Both the position numbers and the translations under genes were made by a program. Shown here piece by piece: positions 1 to 9,705 of a stretch of 64,000 bases of DNA. Source of the stretch: Methylobacillus arboreus (lineage in GTDB: Bacteria > Pseudomonadota > Gammaproteobacteria > Burkholderiales > Methylophilaceae). The notes beneath the pieces are model-generated. The model was not told the origin of the DNA. It searched no databases and was given only the letters and a program-made list of their open reading frames with translations. Every line of letters begins with the position of its first letter. Within the stretch, counting starts at the first letter, position 1. Location of the stretch: NCBI RefSeq assembly GCF_020532725.1, contig NZ_JAJAVC010000004.1:1-64000 (forward strand), in the 5' to 3' direction.

Positions 1-112
1 TGGCGGCCATAGCGAATTGGAACCACCCCTTCCCATCTCGAACAGGGCCGTGAAACGATTCTGCGCCAATGATAGTATGCACCTCGCATGCGAAAGTAGG
101 TCACCGCCAGGC
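1..112 (+). rRNA. rrf: 5S ribosomal RNA (5' end cut by window)
   Basis: This is the 5S rRNA of the large ribosomal subunit. The first bases (tggcggcc) pair with the last (accgccaggc) to make the terminal helix I, and the interior holds the typical 5S segments gaaccacccc, cccatctcgaac and gcgaaagtagg. Only about three or four 5' nucleotides lie outside the window. It is presumably the last gene of an rrn operon, and a hairpin terminator follows at once. Confidence 0.93.
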
Positions 113-150
113 TTTTATTTAACATCCAGATTTCATCTGGATGGCGACGA

Positions 151-178
151 AGCCCTCTATATGAGGGCTTTCGTTTTT
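151..178 (+). terminator. Intrinsic terminator of the rrn operon
   Basis: A 7-bp stem, agccctc with gagggct, closes a 5-nt loop and is followed by ttcgttttt. It lies about 40 bp after 5S rRNA, where an rrn terminator is expected. Confidence 0.85.
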
Positions 179-205
179 GTGTTATCAATGGCTGCTTGCT
201 ATAAT
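177..205 (+). promoter_or_regulatory. Sigma-70 promoter for rimP-nusA-infB
   Basis: The -35 element TTGTGT (177-182) and a perfect -10 TATAAT (200-205) are separated by 17 bp. Transcription would start near 212, about 58 nt before rimP. The promoter overlaps the end of the rrn terminator. Confidence 0.7.
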
Positions 206-218
206 AGCAATCTTGGGG

Positions 219-241
219 ATGGGCGTTGAGCCCATTTTTTA
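219..241 (+). terminator. Terminator-like hairpin in the rimP leader
   Basis: ATGGGC (219-224) and GCCCAT (230-235) form a stem around gttga, and a run of T follows. It sits between the predicted promoter and rimP. It may be a second rrn terminator, a 5'-end mRNA-stabilising hairpin, or an attenuator of the nusA operon. The predicted start site is only about 7 nt upstream, which argues against ordinary attenuation. Confidence 0.6.
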
Positions 242-269
242 TTTGTAGAATCAGGCAATAAGGTTTGCT

Positions 270-704
270 ATGCAGGATTTGAACGCATTGTTGGAAAAAT
301 CTCTGAGCCAGCTTGGGTATGAGCTGGTCGATATGGAGTTGGCCAACCGCGGCAAATTGATCCGCTTGTTTATTGATAAGCCAGAGGGCATCAATATCGA
401 CGACTGTGTCTTGGTGAGTAATCACTTAAGCAATCTGTTGGCGGTGGAGCATGATATAGATTACGACAGGCTGGAAGTATCTTCGCCCGGTCTGGATAGG
501 GCGTTAAAGAAAGTGTCAGATTTTGTGCGTTTTTCTGGTGAACGCGCTCAGGTGAAGTTGCGTGTGCCGGTTGAAGGCAGGAAGAATTTTTTAGGCATAT
601 TGCGTGGCGTGGATCAGGAGTACCTTGTGATGGAGTGTGAAGGCGTCGAGCAGCGTGTGGCGTTTTCCAATATCGACAAGGCGAGATTGTCCCCTGAGTT
701 CTAA
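270..704 (+). CDS. rimP: Ribosome maturation factor RimP
   Basis: RimP is a 144-residue cytoplasmic factor needed for maturation of the 30S subunit. The usual two-domain layout is visible: an N-terminal alpha/beta domain (about residues 5-80) with the family motif [12 protein letters not shown], then a C-terminal SH3-like barrel (about 85-144). The length is normal for the family. It is the first gene of the rimP-nusA-infB order that is conserved across bacteria. The ATG at 270 is preceded by a purine-rich aataagg. No oddities are seen. Confidence 0.97.
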   Translation: MQDLNALLEKSLSQLGYELVDMELANRGKLIRLFIDKPEGINIDDCVLVSNHLSNLLAVEHDIDYDRLEVSSPGLDRALKKVSDFVRFSGERAQVKLRVPVEGRKNFLGILRGVDQEYLVMECEGVEQRVAFSNIDKARLSPEF

Positions 705-730
705 GCACCAATTTTTTGGCGGAGATTGAA

Positions 731-2197
731 ATGAGTCGCGAAATATTATTATTGGTCGATGCGTTGGCCCATGAGAAGAATGTGGCTAAAGCCGTTGTTT
801 TTACGGCATTGGAGCTGGCGTTGGCCTCTGCTACCAAGAAGCGCTTTACTGAAGATGCCGATGTCCGTGTAGAAATTGACCGTGAAAATGGTGAATACAA
901 TTCTTTCCGTCGCTGGCAGGTCGTTGAGTCTGAGGTTTTAGAAAATCCGGATGCCCAAGTCGCCGTAGATGACGAGCGTGCTCAGGGATTGGCCGTGGGC
1001 GACTATATTGAAGAGCCTTTGGAGTCTGTAGAGTTTGGCCGTATTGGCGCACAAGCAGCCAAGCAGGTGATCTTGCAAAAGGTGCGTGAGGCTGAACGTG
1101 AGCAGATTTTGGATGATTTCCTCGCGCGCAAGGAGCACTTGGTAACTGGTGTCATCAAGCGTATGGAAAAAGGTAATGCGATTATCGAAGTGGGCCGGCT
1201 TGAATCCGTGCTGCCGCGGGAGCAGATGATTCCAAAGGAAAACCTGCGCGTGGGCGATCGTGTTCGTGCCTATCTTTCACGTATTGAGCGTGGTGGCCGC
1301 GGGCCGCAATTGATTCTTTCGCGCATTGCTCCAGAATTCCTGATTAAGTTGTTTGAGCTTGAGGTGCCCGAAATCGAAGAAGGCTTGCTCGAGATCAAGT
1401 CGGCAGCACGCGACCCTGGTTTGCGTTCTAAAATTGCTGTGAAGTCCAATGATCAGCGCCTGGATCCCGTCGGTACCTGTGTCGGTATGCGCGGTTCGCG
1501 TGTACAGGCAGTGACAGGGGAACTGGCGGGTGAACGTGTGGACATTGTGTTGTGGTCCATGGATCCTGCCCAGTTTGTCATCAATGCGATGGCGCCAGCT
1601 GAAGTTTCCGGTATTGTTGTGGATGAGGATGCCCACAGCATGGATGTGATTGTAGATGAAGAGCAATTGGCGCAGGCCATTGGCCGTAGCGGCCAGAATG
1701 TGCGTCTTGCATCAGAGCTAACTGGCTGGACATTGAATATCCTGACCGAGGAAGAAGCGGCCAAGAAGAACGAGGAAGAGCATAGCGGCATTCTGCAATT
1801 GTTTGTCGAGAAGTTGGATGTGGATGAAGAGGTTGCCGATATCCTGGTGCAGGAAGGGTTTAGCACCCTGGAAGAAATTGCCTATGTTCCTTTGGCTGAA
1901 ATGAGCGAGATCGAGGCGTTTGACGAAGACACGATCAATGAATTACGCAAGCGTGCACGTGCAGCGTTATTGACAGAGGCCATTGCCAAGGAAGAGAAAG
2001 TGGGCGAAGCCTCTGAAGACCTGTTAGGCATGGAAGGCATGGATGAGGCGACCGCACGTACCTTGGCGAGCAAGGGCGTTGCCACGATGGATGATCTTGC
2101 TGATCTGGCCGTCGATGATCTGGTGGAACTGACCGGCATGGATGCTGACCGCGCAAAACAATTGATTATGACCGCGCGTGCGCCTTGGTTTGCTTGA
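731..2197 (+). CDS. nusA: Transcription termination/antitermination factor NusA
   Basis: NusA binds RNA polymerase and nascent RNA and modulates pausing, intrinsic termination and antitermination. At 488 residues it has the full proteobacterial layout: an N-terminal RNAP-binding domain (about 1-125), S1 (about 130-200, with [18 protein letters not shown]), KH1 and KH2 (about 225-345, with [14 protein letters not shown] and [13 protein letters not shown]), and two C-terminal helix-hairpin-helix acidic repeats (about 360-485). A TTG at 716 is in frame, but the ATG at 731 is preferred because ggaga lies 6 bp upstream. It follows rimP by 26 bp, and autoregulation of this operon by NusA is known in E. 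coli. Confidence 0.97.
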   Translation: MSREILLLVDALAHEKNVAKAVVFTALELALASATKKRFTEDADVRVEIDRENGEYNSFRRWQVVESEVLENPDAQVAVDDERAQGLAVGDYIEEPLESVEFGRIGAQAAKQVILQKVREAEREQILDDFLARKEHLVTGVIKRMEKGNAIIEVGRLESVLPREQMIPKENLRVGDRVRAYLSRIERGGRGPQLILSRIAPEFLIKLFELEVPEIEEGLLEIKSAARDPGLRSKIAVKSNDQRLDPVGTCVGMRGSRVQAVTGELAGERVDIVLWSMDPAQFVINAMAPAEVSGIVVDEDAHSMDVIVDEEQLAQAIGRSGQNVRLASELTGWTLNILTEEEAAKKNEEEHSGILQLFVEKLDVDEEVADILVQEGFSTLEEIAYVPLAEMSEIEAFDEDTINELRKRARAALLTEAIAKEEKVGEASEDLLGMEGMDEATARTLASKGVATMDDLADLAVDDLVELTGMDADRAKQLIMTARAPWFA

Positions 2198-2266
2198 GGC
2201 AGGGATTGGTCGCTATAAGGAAATGCACTGACTGATAGTGCACATGAAAGAGATTGGAGTAACAGA

Positions 2267-4987
2267 ATGGGACAATCGAGCGTAGCACAGTTTGCCAGTG
2301 AATTAGGGCTGCCGGCTGAACTGCTTCTGGAGCAGTTAAAAGGGGCTGGTGTCAGCAAGGCAACTTATGACGACACACTCACCGAACAGGACAAGACATC
2401 CTTGCTGGAATACTTGCGCAAGGAACATGGCGCGCAGGAGCCCAAGAACAAGATTACTTTGACCCGGAAGCAGGTTACTGAAATCAAGAAGTCGGATAGC
2501 AGCGGCAAGGCGCGCACTATCCAGGTAGAGGTGCGTAAAAAGCGCGTGTTGGTGCGTCGTGATCCGGCGCTAGAGGCGGCTGAGGAAGAGTCCGCTCTGG
2601 CTGCTCCTCTTGTTGATGAGCCAATCGTTGATGCGCCGGTCGTTGAGCCCGTGCCAGAACTTGCTGTCGAGACTGTTCCTGAGCCAGAGCCTGTGGTTGT
2701 ACAGGCGAAACCAGAACCGGAACCAGTAATTGAAGCTGCGCCGGAAGTGACAGAGCATACAGAGCCAGCCGCTGCTGTAGAGGAGAAGAAGCCAGCAGAG
2801 CCAGTACGCACCAAGCTGACTGCCAAGGAGCTTCTCGGCGACGAAGAGCTGGCTTTGCGTGACCGTGAAGCCAAGCGTCAGGCTGCCTTGATGGCGATTC
2901 AAGCTGAAGATCTGCGTAAAAAGCAGGAGCTGATCCAGCGTCGCCAGGAAGAAGCCAAGCGTGCGGCCGAAGCTGCGGCGAGCAAGCTCTCCGAAGGTAC
3001 ATTGCATAAACCTGCTGTCAAGGAAGCTCCCAAGGCGGAAGACAAGTCTGCCAAGAAACCGGGCAAGGGTAGTGCCAAGGATTGGAACGATAGCGACAGC
3101 AAAAAACGTGGTGGCGTGAAAGCGCGCGGTAATACAGGGATTGCTACCCAGGGCTGGCGTGCGCAAAAGGGCAAGTCGAAATCCAAGGGAAATGAAGCCC
3201 AGCAGCACGCATTCACCGCGCCGACAGAGCCAATCGTACATGAAGTACTGGTGCCTGAAACCATTACTGTAGGCGATCTTGCCCACAAGATGGCGGTGAA
3301 GGCTAGCGAGGTCATCAAGACCTTGATGAAGATGGGCATGATGGTGACGATCAACCAGGTGCTGGACCAGGAAACCGCGATCATTATCGTGGAGGAAATG
3401 GGACACAATGCCAAGGCCGCCGCGTCCAACGATCCGGAAACTTTCCTGGATGATGAAGAGCATGCGGAGGCCATTCAGGAGGCACGTCCTCCTGTGGTTA
3501 CCGTGATGGGCCACGTTGATCACGGCAAGACTTCTCTGCTGGATTACATCCGCCGCAGCCGTGTTGCTTCCGGTGAAGCCGGTGGGATTACCCAGCATAT
3601 CGGTGCTTACCATGTGGAAACACCGCGCGGTATGGTGACTTTTCTCGATACGCCAGGCCACGAAGCGTTTACTGCGATGCGTGCCCGTGGTGCCAAGGCG
3701 ACTGACGTCGTGATCCTGGTGGTTGCCGCTGATGACGGTGTCATGCCGCAAACCATTGAGGCCGTGCACCATGCTAAGGCCGCTGGCGTGCCGCTGGTTG
3801 TGGCGGTTAACAAGATTGATAAGCCTGAGGCCAGCCCCGAGCGCGTCAAGCAGGAACTGGTGACGCATGAGGTCGTGCCTGAGGATTGGGGTGGCGACAC
3901 CATGTTTGTCGAAGTTTCGGCCAAAACAGGGCTCGGCATCGATAACCTACTGGAAGCGGTGTTGCTGCAAGCGGAAGTGCTGGAACTGAAGGCGCCTAAG
4001 AATACCCCCGCCAAGGGCCTAGTAATTGAAGGCCGTCTGGACAAAGGTCGTGGCCCGGTATCCACTATATTGGTGCAGTCCGGTACGCTTAAGCGTGGCG
4101 ACATGATTCTGGCCGGCAGTGCTTACGGCCGCGTACGCGCCATGTTGGACGAAAGCGGCAATGATGTGAAAGAGGCTGGTCCATCCATCCCGGTGGAAAT
4201 TCTCGGTCTGTCCGATGTGCCTAATTCCGGTGAGGAAGTCATTGTGCTCAATGATGAGCGCAAGGCACGTGAGATTGCCTTGTTCCGTCAAGGCAAGTTC
4301 AGGGACGTCAAGCTGGCAAAGCAGCAAGCTGCGAAGCTGGAGAACATGTTCGAACAGATGGGCGAGGGCGAGGTCAAGGTACTGCCGTTGATCATCAAGT
4401 CAGACGTGCAAGGTTCTTACGAAGCCCTGGCAACTTCCCTGCAGAAATTGTCCACCGATGAAGTCAAGGTCAATATCATCCACACCGGGGTAGGCGCGAT
4501 TACCGAATCTGACGTCAACCTGGCGGCGGCATCCAAGACCGTGATCATTGGTTTCAACGTGCGTGCCGATGCAGGTGCGCGCAAGCTGATTGAAAGCTCC
4601 GGTGTTGATGTGCGCTACTACACCATCATCTATGAGGCTGTGGATGAAGTGAAGGCGGCATTGGGCGGCATGTTGTCACCAGAACAGAAGGAAAACGTGA
4701 TCGGCACTGTGGAAATCCGCGAAGTCTTCCGTATTTCCCGCGTTGGTGCGGTGGCTGGTTGTTATGTGCAGGATGGTGTCATCCGCCGTAACTCCAAGGT
4801 CCGTCTGATTCGTGACAACGTGGTTATTCATACCGGCGATCTGGATTCGCTCAAGCGCTTCAAGGATGACGTCAAGGAAGTTAAGTCCAACTTTGAATGC
4901 GGCTTGTCCTTGAAGAACTACAATGAAATCGAAGTCGGCGATATTCTCGAAGTATTCGAAGTGGTTGAAGTAGCGAGAACACTCTAA
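2267..4987 (+). CDS. infB: Translation initiation factor IF-2
   Basis: IF-2 is the GTPase that brings fMet-tRNA to the 30S subunit and promotes subunit joining. The protein has 906 residues, typical of the long proteobacterial form: an N-terminal IF2_N subdomain (1-50), a long charged Ala/Glu/Lys/Pro-rich linker (about 95-300), a second IF2_N (about 325-385), the G domain with GHVDHGKT (about 414-421), DTPGHEAF and NKID, then domains II-IV to the C terminus. The start is supported by ggag at 2256. The 69-bp gap from nusA contains a small inverted repeat (TGCACT and AGTGCA, 2224-2242). Confidence 0.98.
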   Translation: MGQSSVAQFASELGLPAELLLEQLKGAGVSKATYDDTLTEQDKTSLLEYLRKEHGAQEPKNKITLTRKQVTEIKKSDSSGKARTIQVEVRKKRVLVRRDPALEAAEEESALAAPLVDEPIVDAPVVEPVPELAVETVPEPEPVVVQAKPEPEPVIEAAPEVTEHTEPAAAVEEKKPAEPVRTKLTAKELLGDEELALRDREAKRQAALMAIQAEDLRKKQELIQRRQEEAKRAAEAAASKLSEGTLHKPAVKEAPKAEDKSAKKPGKGSAKDWNDSDSKKRGGVKARGNTGIATQGWRAQKGKSKSKGNEAQQHAFTAPTEPIVHEVLVPETITVGDLAHKMAVKASEVIKTLMKMGMMVTINQVLDQETAIIIVEEMGHNAKAAASNDPETFLDDEEHAEAIQEARPPVVTVMGHVDHGKTSLLDYIRRSRVASGEAGGITQHIGAYHVETPRGMVTFLDTPGHEAFTAMRARGAKATDVVILVVAADDGVMPQTIEAVHHAKAAGVPLVVAVNKIDKPEASPERVKQELVTHEVVPEDWGGDTMFVEVSAKTGLGIDNLLEAVLLQAEVLELKAPKNTPAKGLVIEGRLDKGRGPVSTILVQSGTLKRGDMILAGSAYGRVRAMLDESGNDVKEAGPSIPVEILGLSDVPNSGEEVIVLNDERKAREIALFRQGKFRDVKLAKQQAAKLENMFEQMGEGEVKVLPLIIKSDVQGSYEALATSLQKLSTDEVKVNIIHTGVGAITESDVNLAAASKTVIIGFNVRADAGARKLIESSGVDVRYYTIIYEAVDEVKAALGGMLSPEQKENVIGTVEIREVFRISRVGAVAGCYVQDGVIRRNSKVRLIRDNVVIHTGDLDSLKRFKDDVKEVKSNFECGLSLKNYNEIEVGDILEVFEVVEVARTL

Positions 4988-4991
4988 GCGT

Positions 4992-5366
4992 ATGGCCAAG
5001 GAATTCTCCAGAAGCGACCGGGTGGCAGAGCAGATTCAGCGTGAACTCGCTGACCTGCTCCAGTTCGAGGTAAAAGATCCGCGCGTGGGCATGGTGACGG
5101 TAACGGAAGTCGAAGTTAGCGGTGACATGGCACACGCCAAGATCTATTACACCGCGCCAGCCGGCAGCGCGGAGTTGCAGAAAGGGCTGGAGAAGACAGC
5201 AGGTTTCTTGCGTAGCCAACTGGCCAAGCGCCTGTTGCTACGGACAGTGCCGCAATTGCATTTTGTCTATGACGCCTCGATTGATCACGGCATGCATATC
5301 GCCAAGCTGATCGACGAAGTGTTGCCGCCAGCTACGCCTGTGCAAAACGACGAATCTGCCGATTAA
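4992..5366 (+). CDS. rbfA: 30S ribosome-binding factor RbfA
   Basis: RbfA is a small cold-shock-related KH-like protein that binds the 30S subunit and helps process the 16S rRNA 5' end. It has 124 residues, the normal length. It opens with the family pattern SRSDRVAEQIQRELADLL and carries the KDPRVGMVTVTEVEVS and LRTVPQLHFVYDAS motifs. It starts 4 bp after the infB stop, so translation is probably coupled. Confidence 0.97.
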   Translation: MAKEFSRSDRVAEQIQRELADLLQFEVKDPRVGMVTVTEVEVSGDMAHAKIYYTAPAGSAELQKGLEKTAGFLRSQLAKRLLLRTVPQLHFVYDASIDHGMHIAKLIDEVLPPATPVQNDESAD

Positions 5367-5379
5367 CACGGGTGACGCT

Positions 5380-6288
5380 GTGCAACAATTCAGGCGAATT
5401 AAGCGCAATATCGACGGCGTGCTATTGCTGGACAAGCCATTAGGAATCTCATCCAATCAAGCCCTGCAGGTGGTCAAGCGCCTGTACCAGGCCGCAAAGG
5501 CCGGCCATACCGGCAGCCTTGACCCGTTGGCAAGCGGCTTGTTGCCTATTTGCCTGGGCGAAGCCACCAAGTTTTCCCATTTCTTATTAGATGCTGACAA
5601 AAGTTACCGGGCATTGGTGACGCTGGGCAGCACAACAACGACGGGTGATGCCGAGGGTGAGGTGCTGGAGCGATTGCCGGTCACGACGACGCTAGAAGAA
5701 TTGGAAGCCGCCCTCAAAAAGATGGTGGGCGATATCTTGCAGGTGCCTCCCATGTATTCTGCCTTGAAACATGGAGGTAAAGCGCTGTATGAGTATGCCC
5801 GGGATGGTGTGGAAATTGCCCGGGAGCCTAGGCCGGTCACCATACATGCGATTACGCTTGAACGGTTTGATGGTGAGCAGTTTGAGATGGTGGTGTCATG
5901 CAGCAAAGGCACCTATATACGGACGTTGGCAGAAGACATTGGCAAGTCGCTGGGGTGTGGCGCCCATCTGGGTGGTTTGCGGCGCCTGACGACGGCTCAT
6001 TTCAATCTGCAGGATGCGGTCACGATCGAGCAACTAGATCAGATGTCGCTGGAGCAGCGTGACGAAGTTTTGCTGGGCGCGGATGCTGCGATTGAGGATT
6101 TGCCTCAGGTCATTATTGATGCCGATAGCACTTTTTATTTATTGCGTGGCCAGGAAGTGTGGAAGTCAGGTTTAAGCATTGACGGATTGTTCAGGCTTTA
6201 CTCTGCACAGGGCGTTTTCCTAGGCATTGGCGAACAAACTTCCCGTGGCTCTATTGCACCCAAGCGTTTGCTTCGTCAGGCAGGTTAG
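5380..6288 (+). CDS. truB: tRNA pseudouridine-55 synthase TruB
   Basis: TruB converts U55 of the tRNA T-loop to pseudouridine. The protein has 302 residues. The catalytic motif HTGSLDPLASGLLP lies near residues 42-55, with the catalytic Asp near 48. The VPPMYSALKHGGKALYEYAR and SCSKGTYIRTLAEDIG motifs of the family follow, then a C-terminal PUA-like domain (about 245-302). The start codon is GTG at 5380, 13 bp after rbfA, and no ATG in frame fits as well. Confidence 0.96.
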   Translation: MQQFRRIKRNIDGVLLLDKPLGISSNQALQVVKRLYQAAKAGHTGSLDPLASGLLPICLGEATKFSHFLLDADKSYRALVTLGSTTTTGDAEGEVLERLPVTTTLEELEAALKKMVGDILQVPPMYSALKHGGKALYEYARDGVEIAREPRPVTIHAITLERFDGEQFEMVVSCSKGTYIRTLAEDIGKSLGCGAHLGGLRRLTTAHFNLQDAVTIEQLDQMSLEQRDEVLLGADAAIEDLPQVIIDADSTFYLLRGQEVWKSGLSIDGLFRLYSAQGVFLGIGEQTSRGSIAPKRLLRQAG

Positions 6289-6376
6289 TGACAGCAATTG
6301 AAAGTTTGATTGAGTGATCGCTTTCGCTATTCACTGTTGGCTTTTTAGTGGCTCCAAGTATGTCAATACTGGTTTA

Positions 6377-6405
6377 TTGAACTTATACCTAAATGGGGTT
6401 ATAAT
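6377..6405 (+). promoter_or_regulatory. Sigma-70 promoter for rpsO-pnp
   Basis: TTGAAC (6377-6382), a 17-bp spacer and a consensus TATAAT (6400-6405) make a near-ideal sigma-70 promoter. It gives a leader of about 87 nt before rpsO, room for the S15 autoregulatory structure known in E. coli. Confidence 0.85.
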
Positions 6406-6498
6406 TAAAAGTTGATTGTAAATGAATGCTCTAGCGGGCTTGATGTAACCTGCATTTGCATTGACGCAAAACACATCTCACAACATTAGGATTAAGTT

Positions 6499-6768
6499 AT
6501 GGCAATTACAGTTCAAGAAACAGCAAAGATTGTTGCTGATTTCCAACAAGCTCCAAACGATACAGGCAGCCCAGAAGTTCAAGTTGCACTTCTTAGTGCT
6601 CGCATTACCTATTTAACTGAGCATTTCAAAAGCAATGCCAAGGATCACCATTCCCGTCGTGGTCTGCTGAAGTTGGTAAGTCAGCGCCGCAAGCTGCTGG
6701 ACTACCTTAAGCGCAAGAATGCCGATCGCTATCGTACATTGATCGAACGCTTGGGTCTGCGTAAGTAA
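6499..6768 (+). CDS. rpsO: 30S ribosomal protein S15
   Basis: S15 binds 16S rRNA helices 20-22 early in 30S assembly and contributes to an intersubunit bridge. The 89-residue length and the signatures [40 protein letters not shown] and a C-terminal R(T)LIERLGLRK are all as expected. The usual partner pnp follows, separated by a hairpin. The gene has its own strong promoter. Confidence 0.98.
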   Translation: MAITVQETAKIVADFQQAPNDTGSPEVQVALLSARITYLTEHFKSNAKDHHSRRGLLKLVSQRRKLLDYLKRKNADRYRTLIERLGLRK

Positions 6769-6794
6769 TAATCGCGCACTTGTGAATTCATAGG

Positions 6795-6844
6795 ATAAGC
6801 CGAAAGCAGAGCGGAGACGCAATGCTTGTCGGCTTATTTTTTTA
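6795..6844 (+). terminator. Hairpin between rpsO and pnp
   Basis: ATAAGCCGA-AAGCA (6795-6808) pairs with TGCTT-G-TCGGCTTAT (6823-6837), with one bulged G, and a T-rich tract follows. It can act as the rpsO terminator. In enterobacteria a hairpin in this interval is the RNase III site used for pnp autoregulation, so a dual role is plausible. Confidence 0.75.
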
Positions 6845-6860
6845 TTAAAGGACAAATATT

Positions 6861-8990
6861 GTGACGGCAATCAAGAAAACGATTCCCTATGGTCAGCATG
6901 AGCTGACTCTCGAAACCGGAGAAATTGCACGCCAGGCTGATGGCGCTGTCGTGGTGAGCTACGGCGATACCGTAGTGTTGGTGACTGTGGTTGGCAAGCG
7001 AGAAGTCAAGGCCGGCCAGGATTTCTTCCCGCTGACTGTTGATTACCAGGAGCGTACTTACGCTGCCGGTAAGATTCCTGGTGGCTTTTTCAAGCGCGAA
7101 GGCCGTCCTTCTGAGAAGGAAACACTGACTTCCCGCCTGATCGACCGCCCGCTGCGTCCGCTATTCCCGGAAGCATTTTTGAACGAAGTGCAGATTGTTG
7201 CGACTGTGCTGTCGTCGGATAGCGAAATCGATTCTGATATTCCAGCAATCATTGGCGCTTCTGCTGCACTGGCTGTTTCCGGTATTCCATTCTATGGCCC
7301 TATCGGCGCTGCCCGTGTTGGCTATATCAATGGCGAGTACGTACTCAACCCGATTGCCAGCCAACTGAAAGAAACCGAGCTGGACCTAGTGGTGGCTGCG
7401 ACTGACAGCGCTGTGCTCATGGTGGAATCTGAAGCCAAGGAACTGCCGGAAGATGTCATGCTGGGTGCCGTGGTCTATGGCCATGAGCAAATGCAGGCCG
7501 TCATCAATGCGATTAATGAGTTGGCGGCTGAAGTGGGTAACGAGCCATGGGATTGGGCTCCACCTGAAGAAAATACTGCCTTGATCGAGAAGGTAACAGC
7601 TGCTGCTGGTGATGATATCAATGCGGCCTACCAGATCAAGTCCAAGGGCGCGCGTTCTGCCAAGCTGGATGAGGTAAAGAGCCGTGTGCTGGCTGAGTTG
7701 GCCACTGAGGAAACTTCCAGTGCTGAAGCTGGCGAAATCAAGAATATTCTCCACAATCTGGAAGCCAAGATTGTACGTACCCAGATCCTGAATGGCGAAC
7801 CCCGTATTGATGGCCGTGATACCCGCACTGTGCGCCCTATCAGCATCCGTACTGGCGTGTTGCCGCGTACTCACGGTTCGGCATTGTTCACCCGTGGTGA
7901 AACTCAGGCTCTTGTGGTTGCGACTTTGGGTACCGGTCGTGATGAGCAGATCATTGATGCGCTGCAAGGTGAATATACTGACCGCTTCATGCTGCATTAC
8001 AACATGCCTCCCTATGCAACCGGTGAGACTGGCCGTGTCGGTACGCCAAAGCGCCGTGAAATCGGCCATGGCCGTTTGGCCAAGCGTGCTCTGCTGGCTG
8101 TATTGCCTAGCCAGGAAGAGTTCGGTTATACCATCCGCGTCGTCTCGGAAATTACTGAATCCAACGGTTCCAGTTCCATGGCATCTGTCTGTGGCGGCTG
8201 CCTGTCTTTGTTGGATGCAGGCGTGCCAGTCAAGGCGCATGTTGCGGGTATCGCAATGGGCCTGATCAAGGAAGGCAACCGCGTTGCTGTCCTGACCGAC
8301 ATCCTGGGCGATGAAGATCACTTGGGCGATATGGACTTCAAAGTGGCGGGTACTGAAACCGGTATTACTGCCTTGCAAATGGATATCAAGATCACTGGCA
8401 TCACGGCAGAAATCATGCAGGTTGCATTGTCACAAGCCAAGGAAGGCCGCTTGCATATTCTGGGTCTGATGAAAGATGCACTGAGCGAAACCCGCCAGGA
8501 ACTGTCTGCATTCGCACCGCGCATCATTACCATGAAGATCAATCCAGAGAAGATTCGTGATGTGATCGGCAAGGGTGGCGCAGTGATTCGCGCCCTGACG
8601 GAAGAAACCGGTACGACCATCGATATCGAAGAAGATGGCACAATTAAGATCGGTTGCACCAGCGCAGAAGCCGGGGAAGAAGCCAAGAAGCGTATTGAAG
8701 CGATTACCGTTGAGGTTGAAGTCGGGCAGGTATACGAAGGTACCGTAATCAAGCTGCTTGATTTTGGTGCGATTGTGACCCTGTTGCCAGGCAAGGACGG
8801 TTTGCTGCATATCTCCCAGATCGCGCATCAACGTGTCAATGCGGTCAGTGATTTCCTCAAGGAAGGCCAGGTCGTCAAGGTCAAGGTGCTGGAAGTGGAC
8901 GACAAGGGTCGTGTTCGCTTGAGTGCCAAGGCGCTGATTGAACAGCCTGCTGCGGAAGAAAAAGCGGCAGAGCCTGCAGCTTCCGAATAA
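6861..8990 (+). CDS. pnp: Polyribonucleotide nucleotidyltransferase (PNPase)
   Basis: PNPase degrades RNA 3' to 5' by phosphorolysis and is a core enzyme of the degradosome. The protein has 709 residues: two RNase PH-like domains (about 5-230 and 310-540) flanking a helical domain, then KH (about 553-615, with [13 protein letters not shown]) and S1 (about 620-690, with [16 protein letters not shown]). The [12 protein letters not shown] and [12 protein letters not shown] motifs of the catalytic core are present. The start is GTG at 6861 with aaagga upstream. It sits in the usual place behind rpsO. Confidence 0.98.
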   Translation: MTAIKKTIPYGQHELTLETGEIARQADGAVVVSYGDTVVLVTVVGKREVKAGQDFFPLTVDYQERTYAAGKIPGGFFKREGRPSEKETLTSRLIDRPLRPLFPEAFLNEVQIVATVLSSDSEIDSDIPAIIGASAALAVSGIPFYGPIGAARVGYINGEYVLNPIASQLKETELDLVVAATDSAVLMVESEAKELPEDVMLGAVVYGHEQMQAVINAINELAAEVGNEPWDWAPPEENTALIEKVTAAAGDDINAAYQIKSKGARSAKLDEVKSRVLAELATEETSSAEAGEIKNILHNLEAKIVRTQILNGEPRIDGRDTRTVRPISIRTGVLPRTHGSALFTRGETQALVVATLGTGRDEQIIDALQGEYTDRFMLHYNMPPYATGETGRVGTPKRREIGHGRLAKRALLAVLPSQEEFGYTIRVVSEITESNGSSSMASVCGGCLSLLDAGVPVKAHVAGIAMGLIKEGNRVAVLTDILGDEDHLGDMDFKVAGTETGITALQMDIKITGITAEIMQVALSQAKEGRLHILGLMKDALSETRQELSAFAPRIITMKINPEKIRDVIGKGGAVIRALTEETGTTIDIEEDGTIKIGCTSAEAGEEAKKRIEAITVEVEVGQVYEGTVIKLLDFGAIVTLLPGKDGLLHISQIAHQRVNAVSDFLKEGQVVKVKVLEVDDKGRVRLSAKALIEQPAAEEKAAEPAASE

Positions 8991-9015
8991 CGGGATGCTT
9001 GATCAGTAGTAAATA

Positions 9016-9045
9016 AAAAGGCCGGATATCATCCGGCCTTTTTAT
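9016..9045. terminator. Bidirectional intrinsic terminator after pnp
   Basis: GGCCGGAT (9020-9027) pairs with ATCCGGCC (9031-9038). A-rich sequence stands before the stem and T-rich sequence after it, so it can stop pnp transcription and also transcription arriving from dksA. Confidence 0.9.
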
Positions 9046-9109
9046 TTGTATTAAACTGTGAAACTTGATCTGGCGACTGTTAGCAAATTTTGCTTATGCC
9101 AAGAGGGCC

Positions 9110-9135
9110 AGCCAATATCACCGGGAATATTGGCT
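9110..9135. other. Inverted repeat 3' of dksA
   Basis: AGCCAATAT (9110-9118) and ATATTGGCT (9127-9135) form a perfect 9-bp stem around an 8-nt loop, about 20 bp beyond the dksA stop. There is no T tract on either side, so it is a weak terminator candidate or an mRNA 3'-end stabiliser. Confidence 0.5.
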
Positions 9136-9155
9136 GAATTAGGGTAGCAGCAATC

Positions 9156-9578
9156 TTACTTGGCGACTTGTTTTTCGCGGATTTCGTCCAGCGTTTTGCA
9201 ATCAATGCACAGCGTTGCTGTTGGGCGTGCTTCCAGCCGTTTAAGGCCAATCTCTACACCGCAACCATTGCAATAGCCGTAGTCGCCTTCGTTAATCTTG
9301 GACAGGGTCTCGTCAATCTTCTTGATCAGCTTGCGTTCGCGGTCACGGTTGCGTAACTCCAGTGCCATGTCGGACTCCTGGCTGGCCCTGTCGTTGGGGT
9401 CGGCAAACATCGTGACTTCATCCTGCATGGTATGAACCGTGCGATCAATGTCATGACTTAGCTCTGCTTTCCAGTCGTTCAAAATCTTCCGGAAATGATT
9501 GAGCTGCTTTTCATTCATGTATTCCTCATTAGCCTTGGGCTGGTAAGGAACAAATTGTCGTGTAATTGCTTCAGCCAT
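9156..9578 (-). CDS. dksA: RNA polymerase-binding transcription factor DksA
   Basis: DksA enters the RNAP secondary channel and works with ppGpp to repress rRNA promoters and activate biosynthetic ones. The 140-residue protein has the coiled-coil with the functional tip DPNDRA (Asp60, Asp63, Ala65) and a four-cysteine zinc finger (Cys103, Cys106, Cys124, Cys127). The ATG at 9578 has aaggcg upstream, and a later Met at 9518 would remove part of the N-terminal domain. It is transcribed toward pnp and separated from it by a bidirectional terminator. Its promoter region holds a striking palindrome (see 9628-9656). Confidence 0.96.
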   Translation of the reverse strand: MAEAITRQFVPYQPKANEEYMNEKQLNHFRKILNDWKAELSHDIDRTVHTMQDEVTMFADPNDRASQESDMALELRNRDRERKLIKKIDETLSKINEGDYGYCNGCGVEIGLKRLEARPTATLCIDCKTLDEIREKQVAK

Positions 9579-9627
9579 GTGCGCCTTGAAGTTAATTTTT
9601 GATTAACAGAAAAATAAAGCAGGCGCA

Positions 9628-9656
9628 AGTGTACACTGAATAATTCAGTGATGCAA
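9628..9656 (-). promoter_or_regulatory. dksA promoter with a palindromic spacer
   Basis: On the minus strand TTGCAT (9656-9651) and TACACT (9633-9628) are exactly 17 bp apart. The whole spacer is the perfect palindrome CACTGAATTATTCAGTG centred on one base. The start site would be near 9621, about 43 nt before the dksA ATG. A dimeric regulator bound here would lie between the -35 and -10 elements. Confidence 0.55.
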
Positions 9657-9705
9657 AAGCCTTGTGCTGCAAGGCCGGAACTGGCGAATGGGTCCGGATG
9701 GCAAC

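Noticed and set aside
2570-3868. Long minus-strand ORF opposite infB
   Set aside because: A shadow of infB codon bias; the plus frame encodes an unmistakable IF-2.
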